Below are positions 9,960 to 20,700 of a stretch of 64,000 bases of DNA, one piece after another. Both the position numbers and the translations under genes were made by a program. Positions within the stretch are counted from its first letter, which is position 1, and each line of letters begins with the position of its first letter. Origin of the DNA: Paratrimastix pyriformis (taxonomy: Eukaryota > Preaxostyla > Paratrimastigidae); NCBI GenBank assembly GCA_027972325.1, contig JAPMOS010000117.1, positions 1 through 64,000 of the forward strand. Direction: 5' to 3'. The notes under the pieces were generated by a model. That model ran no database searches, had not been told where the DNA came from, and was given only the letters and a program-made list of their open reading frames with translations.

Positions 9960-11201
9960 CGCCAGGTGATCATTCTCGTCGAGGACGTTCCCGAGTCCCT
10001 TCCTGAGCCCCTTCCTGAGTCCTTCCCCTTCCTGAGCCCTTCCTGAGCCTTCCTGAGCCTTCCTGAGTCCCTTCCTGAGCCCTTCCTGAGCCCCTTCCTG
10101 AGTCCCTTCCTGAGCCTTCCAGAGCCCCTTCCTGAGCCCCTTCCTGGGCCTTCTGAGCCCCTTCCTGAGGCCTTCCTGAGCCCTTCCTGAGCCCCTTCCT
10201 GAGCCCCTTCCTGAGCCCCTTCCTGAGCCCCTTCCTGGGCCCCTTCCTGAGCCCCTTCCCGGCATGATGCCACGACAAGCCCCCGGCTACGAAGTCCGCT
10301 GCTCCCCGCTCCTCGATCGGTCTGTTTACTGTTTTCCCTGATGTGTTGTGGGTTTCTCATGCCTCTCCTCCAGGACCTACGACTTCTTTCAACCGGAGGA
10401 CAAGACCGAGGTGCACCTAAGCCGACAGGCTTTTACGAACGGATCTTCCCCAAGCTGCTGGCAAGTTGGTTCCCGAACACGAAACATCTGAATCCCGGCC
10501 TCATCGTCCCCGTTCACTTTTTGAAGCCGTTGACTGAGTACCATTTCTCCGCTCCCATCTGTGTTGAGTTGCACAAGGTACTCACCCGGATGGTTCTCGC
10601 TTTCGGTGGCGTCCTTTTTTCCTTGACCAGCGGACGCTGTTCTGATACGTCGCAGACCTACAGGGGCCTGTCAGCAAGAGCCTTGCTCATTACCCTGCTC
10701 CTTGATTCCGAGGCTGCATTCGACATCGACCACCCCATCGAGGGCCCGATGAGGCTCGATGAGATCGTCCTCTGGGAACGCTCTTACCCCTTCTACCTCA
10801 GGGGGTTCTTCGTGACCGTTCCCTGTTGGAGCGCACTGACTACTACGGAGAACAGTTCCCAAGGTATTCCTGGCCTGCGAACGTGAATACCTCTCTCTCC
10901 GCGGACGAACGGAAGACCTATGACTGGTCGATTCAGTGCCACAAGTTCCGCACCAGCACCTGCTCGCGCGAGCTTCCTACCCTTTGGGACTTCCTCTTAA
11001 CTGGGCCCCTTCCTCTGCCCCTTCCTGTCCTTGTGGCTGAGCCCGAACCCGTGCCGGAATCCGTGCCCCTTCCGAGAACGTGCCGGTAGCCGATGATGAC
11101 GAAGATGAATGGTTTGCCGGCGATAAATTCGGATGACGACACTGGCAACAACGACTACAACGCCAACCCCCAAGGCGAAGACGAAGACGAAGACGAGTAA
11201 T
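9960..11201 (+). pseudogene. Unrecognised charged-protein gene, copy B (degenerate)
   Basis: Second copy of the 7.6-9.6 kb gene. The Pro-Glu-rich part is replaced by a CCTTCCTGAGCC repeat (9985-10262, Leu-Pro-Glu-Pro in one frame). The intron at 10320-10373 (GTCTGT...CTCCAG, 54 bp) matches that of copy A. Conserved blocks are FYERIFPKLLASWFPNTKHL, SAPICVELHKVLTRMVL, LLDSEAAFDIDHPIEGPM, RLDEIVLWERSYPFYLRG and DERKTYDWSIQCHKFR. The 3' end near 11.1-11.2 kb encodes a very acidic tail (DDDEDEWFAG, then GEDEDEDE). The frame is not continuous; several breaks are shared with or near those in copy A. Confidence 0.5.
9985..10262. repeat. CCTTCCTGAGCC minisatellite
   Basis: About 22 imperfect 11-13-bp units of CCTTCCTGAGCC, often paired into CCTTCCTGAGCCCCTTCCTG. 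Slippage between 11, 12 and 13 bp mixes the frames, although LPEP-type repeats dominate in one. It lies where copy A has its Pro-Glu-Thr repeats. Confidence 0.9.
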
Positions 11202-11779
11202 GAATCTGGTTCTCTTTTGATCCGAAATTAGAGGCTCGACGTTTTCTCTCGAAAAAGGAGGAGGAAGTGCGTCAGGGTGAAGCAAGGTGAAAGTGAAGCA
11301 AGGAGGATTTGGGAGGGTCTGTTCATGAAAACCCGCGGGCCCTCACTACAGACAGGCCGAGTGGGGAGGGTCTGTCCACGAAAACCCGGAGGCCAGAGCG
11401 TCGGGCTTTTTTCTATAGAAATCTCAATGTCTATAGCGTCCACAGAAACCCTGGAACAGTTTTCTAGTTCCTCTTCCCCCCTAGCAAGCCGAAGCAAAGC
11501 GGCAGACATGAGGAACAATCCTGCCCTTTGGGGTGCCCCGGGGGTCTTCATTGGGGGCAGGAGTAAACAGGGAGGTCTGATAACCTGGTTCTCGCGTCAA
11601 AAAGAGCGGGAGCTGAGGATAGTAACCCACGGGGATATTATTATACTCTGTTTATTTCTTGTAAAATGTTTTGAGTGGATTTCCAACACGCGTCGTGACT
11701 CCGATGGTTTCGTCCTTTGAGGGAGAGAGGGATACCCTTATCCGATAAATAAAAGGCTCGTTACAGTATGTGTGGTTTC
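11202..11779. repeat. Non-coding stretch with a 50-bp direct repeat
   Basis: GGGAGGGTCTGTTCATGAAAACCCG at 11306-11330 recurs as GGGAGGGTCTGTCCACGAAAACCCG at 11356-11380. The rest has no supported gene; the largest minus-strand frame (11228-11551) spans the repeat and has no recognisable motif. Confidence 0.5.
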
Positions 11780-12440
11780 TAGTTAACTCTCGTCAACTTT
11801 TTGACTAGAGCTCTAGTGAGTTCTTGCCGACAAGTTTGTTGACTAATTTTTTTATAACTCTAGTCAAATCTGACAAGAATTTTAGTCAAATCTTGCTGAC
11901 TCACTTGTCGACCGACAGCCGACTAAAAGATGAGTCACGACTCTTGTCACTCTTGTACTTGACTGGTCTTGTCAACTCTTGTCCTGACTCGTCTTGTAAA
12001 TGTAAATGTCTTGCACTGACTGACTTGTCATTTTTTGTACGCGAATTATGACGTGAGGGGGATGAGAATTGAACCACTGACCTGCAACTTGCTGACCTGA
12101 CACCCTACCTGCTGGACTATAATGGCATGACCTACCGAGAGTGGGTGAGTCGAACATGCCACTCAAACAAAAGGCCAGTGTTTGCGGGTGGTTCTCGTAA
12201 GCTTGTGCTGGTTTGTAACATGTTGCGGCTTGTCACATTCTTGTCGGGGGGCCGATCAACCTATGTTGTTTGACTGACCCCAGCCGACAAGATTTGACTG
12301 ATCCCTCGGCCAGTCAACTGCGTCAGTCAACAAACTTCAGTCTGGACAAGACTCCTGCTGACTGACGGGTCAGTGGTCACAAAACTTCAGTCAAATTCTC
12401 GCCGACAAGAGCGTCAGTGCTTGTCAATTTCAGTCACCTC
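11780..12440. repeat. Field of degenerate CAGTCAA / CTTGTCGAC short repeats
   Basis: Dozens of short variants of GTCAACTTTT, CTTGTCGAC, GACTCTTGTC and CAGTCAACTTCAGTCAAA occur in both orientations without fixed spacing. The same words reappear at 14605-14680, on the other side of the zinc-finger gene. The field looks like an old tandem array interrupted by insertions, including the two tRNA-like heads. Confidence 0.65.
12055..12125 (-). mobile_element. tRNA-like SINE head (minus)
   Basis: On the minus strand an A-box-like TAGTCCAGCAGG (12108-12119) and a B-box-like GGTTCAATTC (12066-12075) lie at the spacing of an internal RNA polymerase III promoter. The stretch GTAGGGTGTCAGGT then AGGTCAGTGGTTCAATTC aligns with the plus-strand head at 12453-12530. 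The arms do not fold into a full cloverleaf, so this is tRNA-derived rather than a working tRNA gene. Confidence 0.5.
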
Positions 12441-12452
12441 TTGTCGAGTCGG

Positions 12453-12530
12453 GTCGGTCTAGTACAGGCGGTAGCACGTCAGGTACTAGAACAGAAGGTC
12501 GGCGGTTCAATTCCCGCTTCTGACGAGGTT
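12453..12530 (+). mobile_element. tRNA-like SINE head (plus)
   Basis: An A-box-like GGTCTAGTACAGG (near 12455-12467) and a B-box-like GGTTCAATTCC (12504-12514) are about 50 bp apart. GTAGCACGTCAGGT then AGGTCGGCGGTTCAATTC is shared with the minus-strand head at 12055-12125. It is followed by about 320 bp without a supported gene, ending in a hairpin (CCAGGG...CCCTGG near 12881-12898), which may be the element body. A genuine tRNA is less likely because the T stem and acceptor do not pair well. Confidence 0.5.
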
Positions 12531-12932
12531 AAAAAGCCTGAAGGCTTCCCCGGGACCTATGGCCGGTCTTTCCGCTCTTGCCGAAAAAGACGGACCATCC
12601 GCGTTGGAAAAAACTTGGGATTAGGCCCCCAAGACGTAAGGTTCGATGTCGGACAGCTCGAATCGATACGGGTAGTACGGTCGCTGATGTTCCGGTGGCG
12701 GGGCTCCCCTAGATCGAGATTGTGATGGGGACTCTGCAGTGACCTCTGTCGACACGTTACCGCGGGCACGCGCGCCTTAGCGGTCCCGAAAGGAGCCCTT
12801 GCCGAGGGTACCTCCCCGGCCAGTCCGAGTTCGAGATCTGAATGAGTTCCGAGCGGAACCAACGCGGGCGGTGCCCTGCCAGGGAGAACACCCTGGTGGG
12901 AGAACAGTTTCCCCGGGGTTCTAGCCGATCAG
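12531..12932. other. Possible SINE body with hairpin
   Basis: A GC-rich stretch following the plus-strand tRNA-like head. It contains GCCTGAAGGCTTCC, TGGGATTAGGCCCCCAAGACG and the hairpin CCAGGGAGAACACCCTGG near 12881. Short frames on both strands carry no known domain. Confidence 0.35.
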
Positions 12933-14070
12933 CACATTCAAATTGCGTGCTCTGTTCCCTCGTGCAAGCATATTGCCGAGGAGAATCATCTTAGTGACTT
13001 TCAAGTTCATTTTCTAAAAGAGCACCCACAATGTGGCAAGCGCGAAGTGTTTCTTGAATTTTTCAATCGCGCTGAGGAAGATGATCTGGTCTTCCACGAC
13101 CTTGACCACATTTCTACTTTCAAGAATTCGATGCTGGATGAATTTTGCAAACTCTTTGGGCATTTGGGTTTCTCTTCTGGAGCGCTTCCTTCGAGTACCT
13201 TGTTGAAGGGCATCATTGAATCGCTGCAGAAGGGCTGTTCTCCAGCTGTGTCTCGGGATCGCATTGCCGTCTGGATCCAGAAACTATTGTCCTCGTTTAT
13301 GTGGCAGGCCATCTCATTCTCGCCACTCTTCGGCATCCTCAACTGACGACTCTTCTGACCCTCCAACTTCGCCAGAACGTTTTCCTACGCGTCCCCATCA
13401 ACGTGGTGGGGGACCGGGACGTGTCCATTCCCGGTCTCACTCATCATCTGATTCATCGGCGACGAGGTGCAACAAAACTCCCCGCTCCCGCGTCCGTTCA
13501 CGCTCACCGAAGCACGCGGATGCAAAGGGGGGTTCGCCTCGCCCCTCGGCCAAGAAGGCTGCGCGTACGGAGGCAACCTCCACACGGAAGTTGCCTGCCT
13601 CCCCGCCTGCTCGGGAGGTGACGCCGCCCCACCTCCGCCCCCCCTGCCGCCTTGGTGCCGGCCCCGGTCCGGTCCAAACTGAGCAGGGAAGCCGCTCCTA
13701 CAGTCCGCCTTGGGTCTCGCCCAGGCGGGATGGAAGGCGATCAAGGGGCCGTTTGCGCGGGCAGCCCCTGCTCCAACCAAGCCGGCTGCGGCCAAGTCGA
13801 GTGTTCTGGCGCCCCTCCACCACCTCCCCCACTTCTTGCCCTTCTGACCCTCCTTCACGTCCATCTGCTCCTCCTCTTCCCTCTGCCTCCCCAATCTCGT
13901 GTGCCGATCTTGGCGTCCGTGTGGTGCATGCTGGGCGTTCTCCTTTTCCTACCCCGGATGGACCGGCGGTGAGAGACTTCTCGTGGTTGCGCGCGAGCAC
14001 TGTCTATGTGTGCTACACCCACGCACGATGGTATGTCGGGAGTAAACCTCCCCCGTTCAGGCCTTTTTAA
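12933..14070 (+). CDS. C2H2-type zinc-finger protein with SR-like and Pro/Ser-rich tail
   Basis: An exon probably starting after GATCAG at 12933 reads CSVPSCKHIAEENHLSDFQ then VHFLKEHPQCGK: two Cys five residues apart, then His...His, the ligand order of a C2H2 finger. The frame continues through VFLEFFNRAEEDD and SMLDEFCKLFGHLGFSSG to about 13.3 kb. There the apparent coding frame changes, by a small intron or a shift, into a Ser/Arg-rich tail (HSRSHSSSDSS, RSRVRSRSPKHADAKG) and then Pro/Ser-rich sequence to about 14.07 kb. A nucleic-acid-binding role is inferred only from the finger and RS tail. It may belong with the 7.6 and 10 kb copies, whose N-terminal part also has an RYPTPRH/HSRKR-type stretch. 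Start and end are uncertain. Confidence 0.45.
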
Positions 14071-14602
14071 AATGTCTTTTCGTTCTTTTGTTTCATGGAT
14101 GCGGGGGGTTCTGCGTGTTCTCTCTCTCCTGTCCGCTCCTTCCATTCCATGCGTCTGCTGCTGGTCTTCAGTGGGCGAGTGCGTCGTCCATGTTGGTTGG
14201 TGGTTTATCGCATGTTACCCCCCCACTTCGGTGGGATGCACCCCCCGTTATGAGCTGATCAATACAGGGGGTGTTGGGCGGGGGACCCCTTTTGGGGTTT
14301 CTCCAAGTATCCAACACACAACACACACACCCGTTCAGGCCTTTTTAAAATGTCTTTTCGTTCTTTTGTTTCATGGATGCGGGGGGTTCTGCGTGTTCTC
14401 TCTCTCCTGTCCGCTCCTTCCATTCCATGCGTCTGCTGCTGGTCTTCAGTGGGCGAGTGCGTCGTCCATGTTGGTTGGTGGTTTATCGCATGTTACCCCC
14501 CCACTTCGGTGGGATGCACCCCCCGTTATGAGCTGATCAATACAGGGGGTGTTGGGCGGGGGACCCCTTTTGGGGTTTCTCCAAGTATCCAACACAACAC
14601 AC
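14053..14602. repeat. Near-perfect 278-bp tandem duplication
   Basis: The segment beginning CCGTTCAGGCCTTTTTAAAA at 14053 repeats at 14331, ending in GTTTCTCCAAGTATCCAACA plus a short CA run before 14602. The copies are almost identical, so the duplication is recent. Each has a hairpin-forming GGGGACCCCTTTTGGGGTTT. An open frame crosses both units because 278 is not a multiple of three and changes frame; I do not count it as a gene. Confidence 0.9.
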
Positions 14603-14745
14603 ACACACACCTCTTGTCGACTGATTTCACTCATCAGTCAAATTTCAGTCAACTTCAGTCACTTCTTGTCGACAAACCACACAGACTGTAAATATGAATG
14701 AGAAAAACTATTTGGCTCTGAAGAATTCGATTTTTGCCTCAAATA
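14603..14745. repeat. Second CAGTCAA / CTTGTCGAC patch
   Basis: CTCTTGTCGACTGATTTCAC, CAGTCAAATTTCAGTCAACT and CTTCTTGTCGACAAACC repeat the words of the 11.8-12.4 kb field, so the zinc-finger gene and tandem duplication lie inside a once continuous repeat. The CFAP54 stop codon follows at 14746-14748. Confidence 0.6.
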
Positions 14746-17700
14746 TCAACGCAAGCGCAAAAAAATTGTGTTTGAAAATCGAATGCCGCCTTCTCCAACA
14801 CAACACACACCGCCAGGAGGATCTTGTCTCGAAGCAGCCACGTTTGAAAAACAACATGTTACAACAGGAATTGTTAGCAGGTCGTGAGAGCTAAGGCCCG
14901 GGCAAGCCATTTGCACAGGTGGCTGCTCCGTGAGGGCCACACAAGTTCCAGCGCGACATGCGGTGGCAAATTCAGCCAACTCACGACATTCATCAGGAGC
15001 TTCAGGTGGCGCGGTTCCGGATTCTGACATCCTTTCGTCCAGTTTTTTGGAAATATCAGGCGAGAGAACGGGATCGGTCATGAGCACATCCAAAAGACCG
15101 CTTGACATCGCATCTCCTCGGTGTAAAGGCAAGAGAGAGTGGCCAGAACGGGGGCTCGGGGCCGCCTCCTGCGTATGGACGGTGGGGGCTGCAGTGGGAT
15201 GCTGGAGCCATTCCCGGATCGCCTTGGTGGCCTCGGACCGGGTGAAGTCATCGGCCCTTTCTTCGGTGACTTGTCCAAGGCGAAGCAAGAGTTCGAGCGC
15301 CCAGAGTGCCCCCTCACCGCGATAGAAGGCCCCCTTTCGGCGTTGAACGTGAGAACGTAGGGCCACCCGGAGGCCTTGTGTATCCAGGTCTCCGTCGCAG
15401 CCAAAAGGAGCCAAGAGTTCGGGGAGCTCACAGACAGCCGACTGGAGTTGGAGACAGATCTCCTCAAAGGATTCGAGCGCGGCAAGGCTGCGAAGACCCA
15501 CATGGAGATGCCGATGCTCTGGCAAAAAAGGACATTGGACGAACAGCGAAAACAACCAGACCATCGACAATTGCATAAACCAGGAAAATCATATCTGCAT
15601 GGGTCGTCGACCTCGCGGGCAACTGAGTGAAGAGTAAAGAACAGCTGTTCGGGGGACTCTCCAAGAAACGGGCATTTTCGGGGCCTGTCGTCGGGTCTAA
15701 AACAAGTCCCGTTGAGTGGAGTGCGGAAAAGCAGACCCTCTGTCCTCGCGCAACTCAAAAAGGCAGGCTCTTTGGGACTCAATGAGCAGGGCAGTGCCCC
15801 TGGAACAGTTTCGGCGAGGCATTGGTGCAATTGCCGGAGGCGGGTATCGACGAGATCAAAAGACGAGGCGCTCGCGTGAACCGTCCAACCCGCAGAACTG
15901 GTTGGACAGTACAGGGCCAACAAAGACAACGGAATCTCGCGGATCGCAGATTCTTCTCTGGCCAACTGCGACGCGAGCCTTGCAAGGATGTCCGAGCCAA
16001 TGCTTGGTGGCGTTTGCGCGCGGTCTTCCGGGGTGGGAGGTTGCACGGCCTTCTCTGGTTTCTTTCCAACCGGAGCGGGGGGTGGCGGTGCCGAGGAAGG
16101 CACGGGCCACGGAACAGTGGTTCGGGTGCGACCAATGAGTGCAAGGAGGTCCGAGAGCAAGCCGTGCGGGACTGCGCTCGTCGGGATGGAATTCAGCGGG
16201 AGTTCTGCCGGTCTCATTTGAGCTTCGAGAAGACGGGCAGGGAGATGTGTCTGCATCCGCTCTGCCTCCATCAGTCTGAGGGAAATGAGTCAGAAGACAT
16301 GTTGCGAGTGAGGGCTGAGAGGCGGACCGAGAATAGAGGAGAAGGGCACCTTGAGCAAGTCGCAGACGTCGCCACCGGACAAGTTCAGGCTCGGCTGGAA
16401 TCTCGGCGGGGCAAATTCGTGCCAATGCGCCAAAGATTACGTCCTTCTTTGGGTTGTTGGCAAGATGATCCAGAGCAGGGGCCCAGGGCTGACCGCACAT
16501 CAGGACGAGCTCAATTAAGGCCGATGACAAGAGCCCATGAGACCACGGGGCAGTCCCGAGCCAAGCTGCATAGAGGGCGCGACCAACAAATGCGCCCCAA
16601 AGAGAAAACCAGGGATGCAACAGCGGGGTTCCGCTTTCAGGCTCGCTCAACAGGTTGGTGCTGCCTCCCCACAAGCCGGTCTTTTGCATCGGGTCCGGAA
16701 GAACTGCGAAACGCATAATCCGCGCACAATGCGCTTGCAATGATGCGAGAAGAACCGGGCTGGGGTGAGGGATCTGAACATGAATTGTGAGAAGATTCCT
16801 CCACAAGGCAAAAAAGCCGACCGTGGTCAGAGTCTGCTCGGCACAAAGGGTCAGCCTCATCGCCTCGAGCATCGATCGGTCGATGACATTCAGTTGCCCT
16901 TCGAGCCCGAAATCGTCAAAAGTGCCAACCTGGCCCTGCCCTGGCATCATCGGATCCCGCGAGAGGGTCGCAGTCAATCGCTCCTGGTGTATCTGGAGTC
17001 GGCGGGCAGCAAATTGGGAGGCCTGCGCTGCCCTCATCTGAGCCTGGGCGCGCGCGCGATGCAAGGTGTTCCGGATCGCATACGATTTCGCGACTGGGGT
17101 GGTGGGCAATCCCTCGCCGGAAGAGGCATCGGTCGGGCCCGGCGTACCGGTGACAACTGAAGAGGGCACAAGGTGAGTCGAAGCAAGATGCTCGCCAACC
17201 GCCAAAGAAAGCAGCGTCAGGGTTGGAATATACAGAGAGCGCCTCGGGGTGCGGGCAGTCGTGATGGGCCCGGGGTCGGAGAAACGATGGTGGTACAAAA
17301 AGCGAAGAGCCTCGGCAACAGCAGCCGGAGTGGCGTCGTGCCCAGTCAGACAAAGCTGCGGGGCTGGGACGCCGAGCTGCGCGTGGGCACAGGTCAGCAA
17401 ATCGCAAGCAGCACGAGCCAAAGTGTGACCGAGCGTCCTACGTTCCTCGGAGTCGGGTCCGGTCGGTGACAGCCAACCGCCCTTCTTGGGTAACCCCGGG
17501 CGGTTGCGCGTCGCTGCGATGGCCCCATTCTCGACAAATTCCAGAAGGAGTCGGACAGAGTGCGAGAACTCAGACGAATCTGTCACGCGGGCTGTCAGAA
17601 GGAAGCGGCAACCCGTCAAAAGAACGAGAGCTGTCGTGGAAACGGGGGAGTGGGATTCGACGGCACACTATAGTGATGTTGAACGAAATACCGACTCTGA

Positions 17701-20700
17701 AGCAGCGACAGACTTGGAGGGCTCGAACGATCGCCAGCAGGGCGCCGCCCATATCTGCCTCAGCGGCCAGCAGAGAGGCGGACAGAAGATCCAGGGGGGC
17801 ACTCATCTGGAGGGCCCCAGCAAGTCGGCAGTCCTCTGCGACAGCCTTGACCAAGTTGGCAGCGCCTCCAATCCGGGCACGTACTGCGGTCTCCGCGATG
17901 GAAATGCGTGTGTTGAGAAGATGCCATGCCACAAGGCGATGCGTTTCGAAAACGACCCGAGAAGCATCTGAGCCTTCGGATTCCAGGCCGCGTGGAACCA
18001 CATGTGCTGACAGTAAAACTGCCATCGTTTGGCCGACACGAAGCTCATCCGCGGGGACATGCTCGAGCCGGGCAACTGCGGCCCGGAGGCGCAACGCTTC
18101 ATAAGCGGCCCACGCCTGGGGGTCCAGCAAGTGAAGTGGCTCGCCGCCGCGAGGAAGATACGTCGCCGGATCAATCCCAACCGCGGGGAGCACCCATTGC
18201 AGGAAGGCCTGGAGGGAGCGAAGAGCGGCTTGGAAAACACGGTCGCCGGCTAGAGAATACCGCCGCCAGAAGCAGCAAGTGAAGGACAGAGCCGGGAGAT
18301 GCTGGATGAACAGACGTTCGAGTCTGACACCGTCGGGGAGAGAATCGCCAAGCAAGTCTGTCGCAGAAATCGGAGAGGGGATGCGGAGCTGGGGAAGGAG
18401 TTCGTTCTGAGTCCCAGGCGGAGAAGGGGCCGGATTTGTCACCACTGCGAGAGAAACGCCGTCAGCCATGAAAACAAGAACACCGCAAACGGACTCTTCG
18501 ACTTGGGAGGCAACGGAGAGGCGCCAGCAGCGGGCCGTGCCCCCTTTGGGCCTGGGACGGGCGTTGAAGGTGGGGATGTGACGGCAGGAATCACAGGCAT
18601 CAAACCCGCTTTGGGTATGGCGAAGCACGGGTTCCAAACGTCCTTTGCCCACCATTGTTGAGACCCACATCCCATAGGAGGCACCGTGGCGCGAGCCGGG
18701 TCCCCAAGGATGGGAGCCAGGGCCGGCATGTCCGCAGGTGCACGAGGTGCGGGTGCCACCAAGCTGGCAACCGCTGATGGGCACAGGTTGCGATGAGTGG
18801 AGCAACAGAGCAAAAAGGCGACGCGAGCAAGAAGAAGCTCGGACACCACGGTGGGCCCGTAGATGTTGGCCACCTCGGGATGCTGCGGGAAGAATCTGAG
18901 CAGCCCTGACAGCGATCAGCAGACCAAAGCCGCGGTTTGAAGGGCGCCGATGGCCTCCAGGTTTGCCGGAGATTCCGGGGTTTCTTCAGAGTGAAAGAAG
19001 AGCTCCGCGGAAATCGAAGTCCCCTGATCGGAGAGGCAGAATGCCGGGATGCCGGGGGGGGCAAAGGCAGTTGGAGTGAGGACGACCGTTCCTGCTGCCG
19101 TTCCCTTTTTCGAGGGGTTCGAGGCGGCCGGGATGGGTGCATTGGCCGAAACGAGTGCTGGTCCAAAAGGGGGTCTGAGACAAAAAAAAAAAAAAAAAAA
19201 AGAATTCGAGAGGCAAGGATGAGCCGGGAGTAGAAAAAAAAGGTGACCGTGGAGGAGCCGACGTGTCAACGAATAATGACGGAAGTCCCATCCCGGCGAA
19301 CGAGCGCATGAGAAAGAGGTGAGCTTCGCCCATGCAGCCGATATCAAGGAGGACTTGAGCCTGGGAGGAGGGCATAACGGAAGAAACATACGGAGCGCGA
19401 CCGACCGTCAGCACACGTGCATGGGCGCAGAGGGCGCTATCAGCCACGGAGCGAAGCGCGACGTACCGCAGAAGGGCGAGCGCAGGTAAGGTGAGGAGGC
19501 CGAACCCGGCATGCCAGGCGCGAACAATCACAAACTCCAACGCCTCGGCCAGCAATTGGGCATCACCTGTGAGACGGATGTCTTCAAGCGGGGCGGGGCT
19601 GCCCAGGAAGGGTTCCTTCTCAATTTCGTAATCTGCCCACTGGCAAAGACGAAGGGGCGCGCGTCCATCTTGCACAAGAGCTGCTGTGACGGCTGCGCAG
19701 GCGCAGAGAGCGCATTCGGTGGTCTGATCCACAGCCTGGGGCGCGAAACAAATCCTAACCCAATCGATGATCACAACGCCAGGAGATAGTGAAGCGATCC
19801 GACCTGCCCAATTTGAACAAGAGCACGAGACCCAGCAGACACTGAGCCGGTGGGAACTTTGCTGCTGTTTCAAGCGTGATCCCTTGATCGCAGAAGGCGC
19901 CCTCTTGGGCGGACAGGGTCACGTGAGGATCCTGCTTTTCGGCAAAGGGTGTCATTCCGAGGGGGCCAAGGATGGTGCCGAGGGCCGTCTGGCGCCATTG
20001 CTTGAGCATCTCGGGCTGGCCGAAGCAGGCATCCAGGCCGTCAATCCAGGCCTGCTGGGTGGCCTTGAGGTGAAGGCGGGCTTGGGCCGGGTCGAGCTCA
20101 AGCGAGAGAATGGCCAAGTGATGCCGGAACGAGCCAAGCTCACAGTTAGCCTGGGAAGGGCAAGTGAGGCGTGAGCTGTGTCGATGGGTTCGGAGGAGGG
20201 AAGACCTGGGCCAAAAGGAAGGTCTCGTGCCTCTTCTCCAGAAGTCCGATGCATGCTTCGTACGCAGCAAGGACCTCGTTGGGAGATGGCGGCACCCGCC
20301 CCGGAGTCCATTCGCCCCCATCGGCCGAGCAGGTCCGCGACAAGGCGATATTCAGCAGGCGGCCCATGTCCAGGAAAAGGGTGTTCGACTCTTCGGGGGG
20401 ACGAGGAGCCGGAGTTGTAGCTGGAGGTGCGCCCCTCTTCCCCGACGGGGCAGGGGAGGCCGATGAATGAGGCCGGTTGGCGGTAGAAGGGCGCGCAGGT
20501 GTCGCAGGGACAGGTGGCGCTGCAGGACAGGAAAGATGAGAAGCCCCAACAATATAGAAACGGCGACCTGAGGCGGTTGCGGACTCTGCCTCTTTCTGTT
20601 TCATCAAGCGCTCTTGCGCCCGAGCGACGACGCGCGAGTGCAGCAGATCGGACCTCCACCGGCTCAGGCGCCCCTTGTAGCCCGTCACAAGGGAACGGCA

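Noticed and set aside
9720-10360. Minus-strand ORFs rich in Gly-Arg-Ser or Glu-Gly-Leu-Arg-Lys
   Set aside because: They are the reverse reading of the CCTTCCTGAGCC minisatellite.
12453-12530. A genuine tRNA gene
   Set aside because: A and B boxes are present, but the T stem is mismatched and no acceptor stem pairs; a relative in opposite orientation nearby supports a SINE head.
7555-14070. Calling the 7.6-14.1 kb genes a retroelement or DNA transposon
   Set aside because: No reverse transcriptase, integrase, transposase, protease or terminal repeats could be seen; only tandem copies of an unknown charged protein.
14006-14691. Cys-rich, membrane-like ORFs (SWMRGVLRVLSLLSAPS type)
   Set aside because: They come from the 278-bp duplication, appear in different frames in each unit and have no homologue I know.
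15078-19873. Reading the 3' part of the CFAP54 span as a Nup188/Nup205-type nucleoporin
   Set aside because: The helical solenoid look is similar, but no nucleoporin motif is found, and the 5' exons on the same strand are clearly CFAP54.
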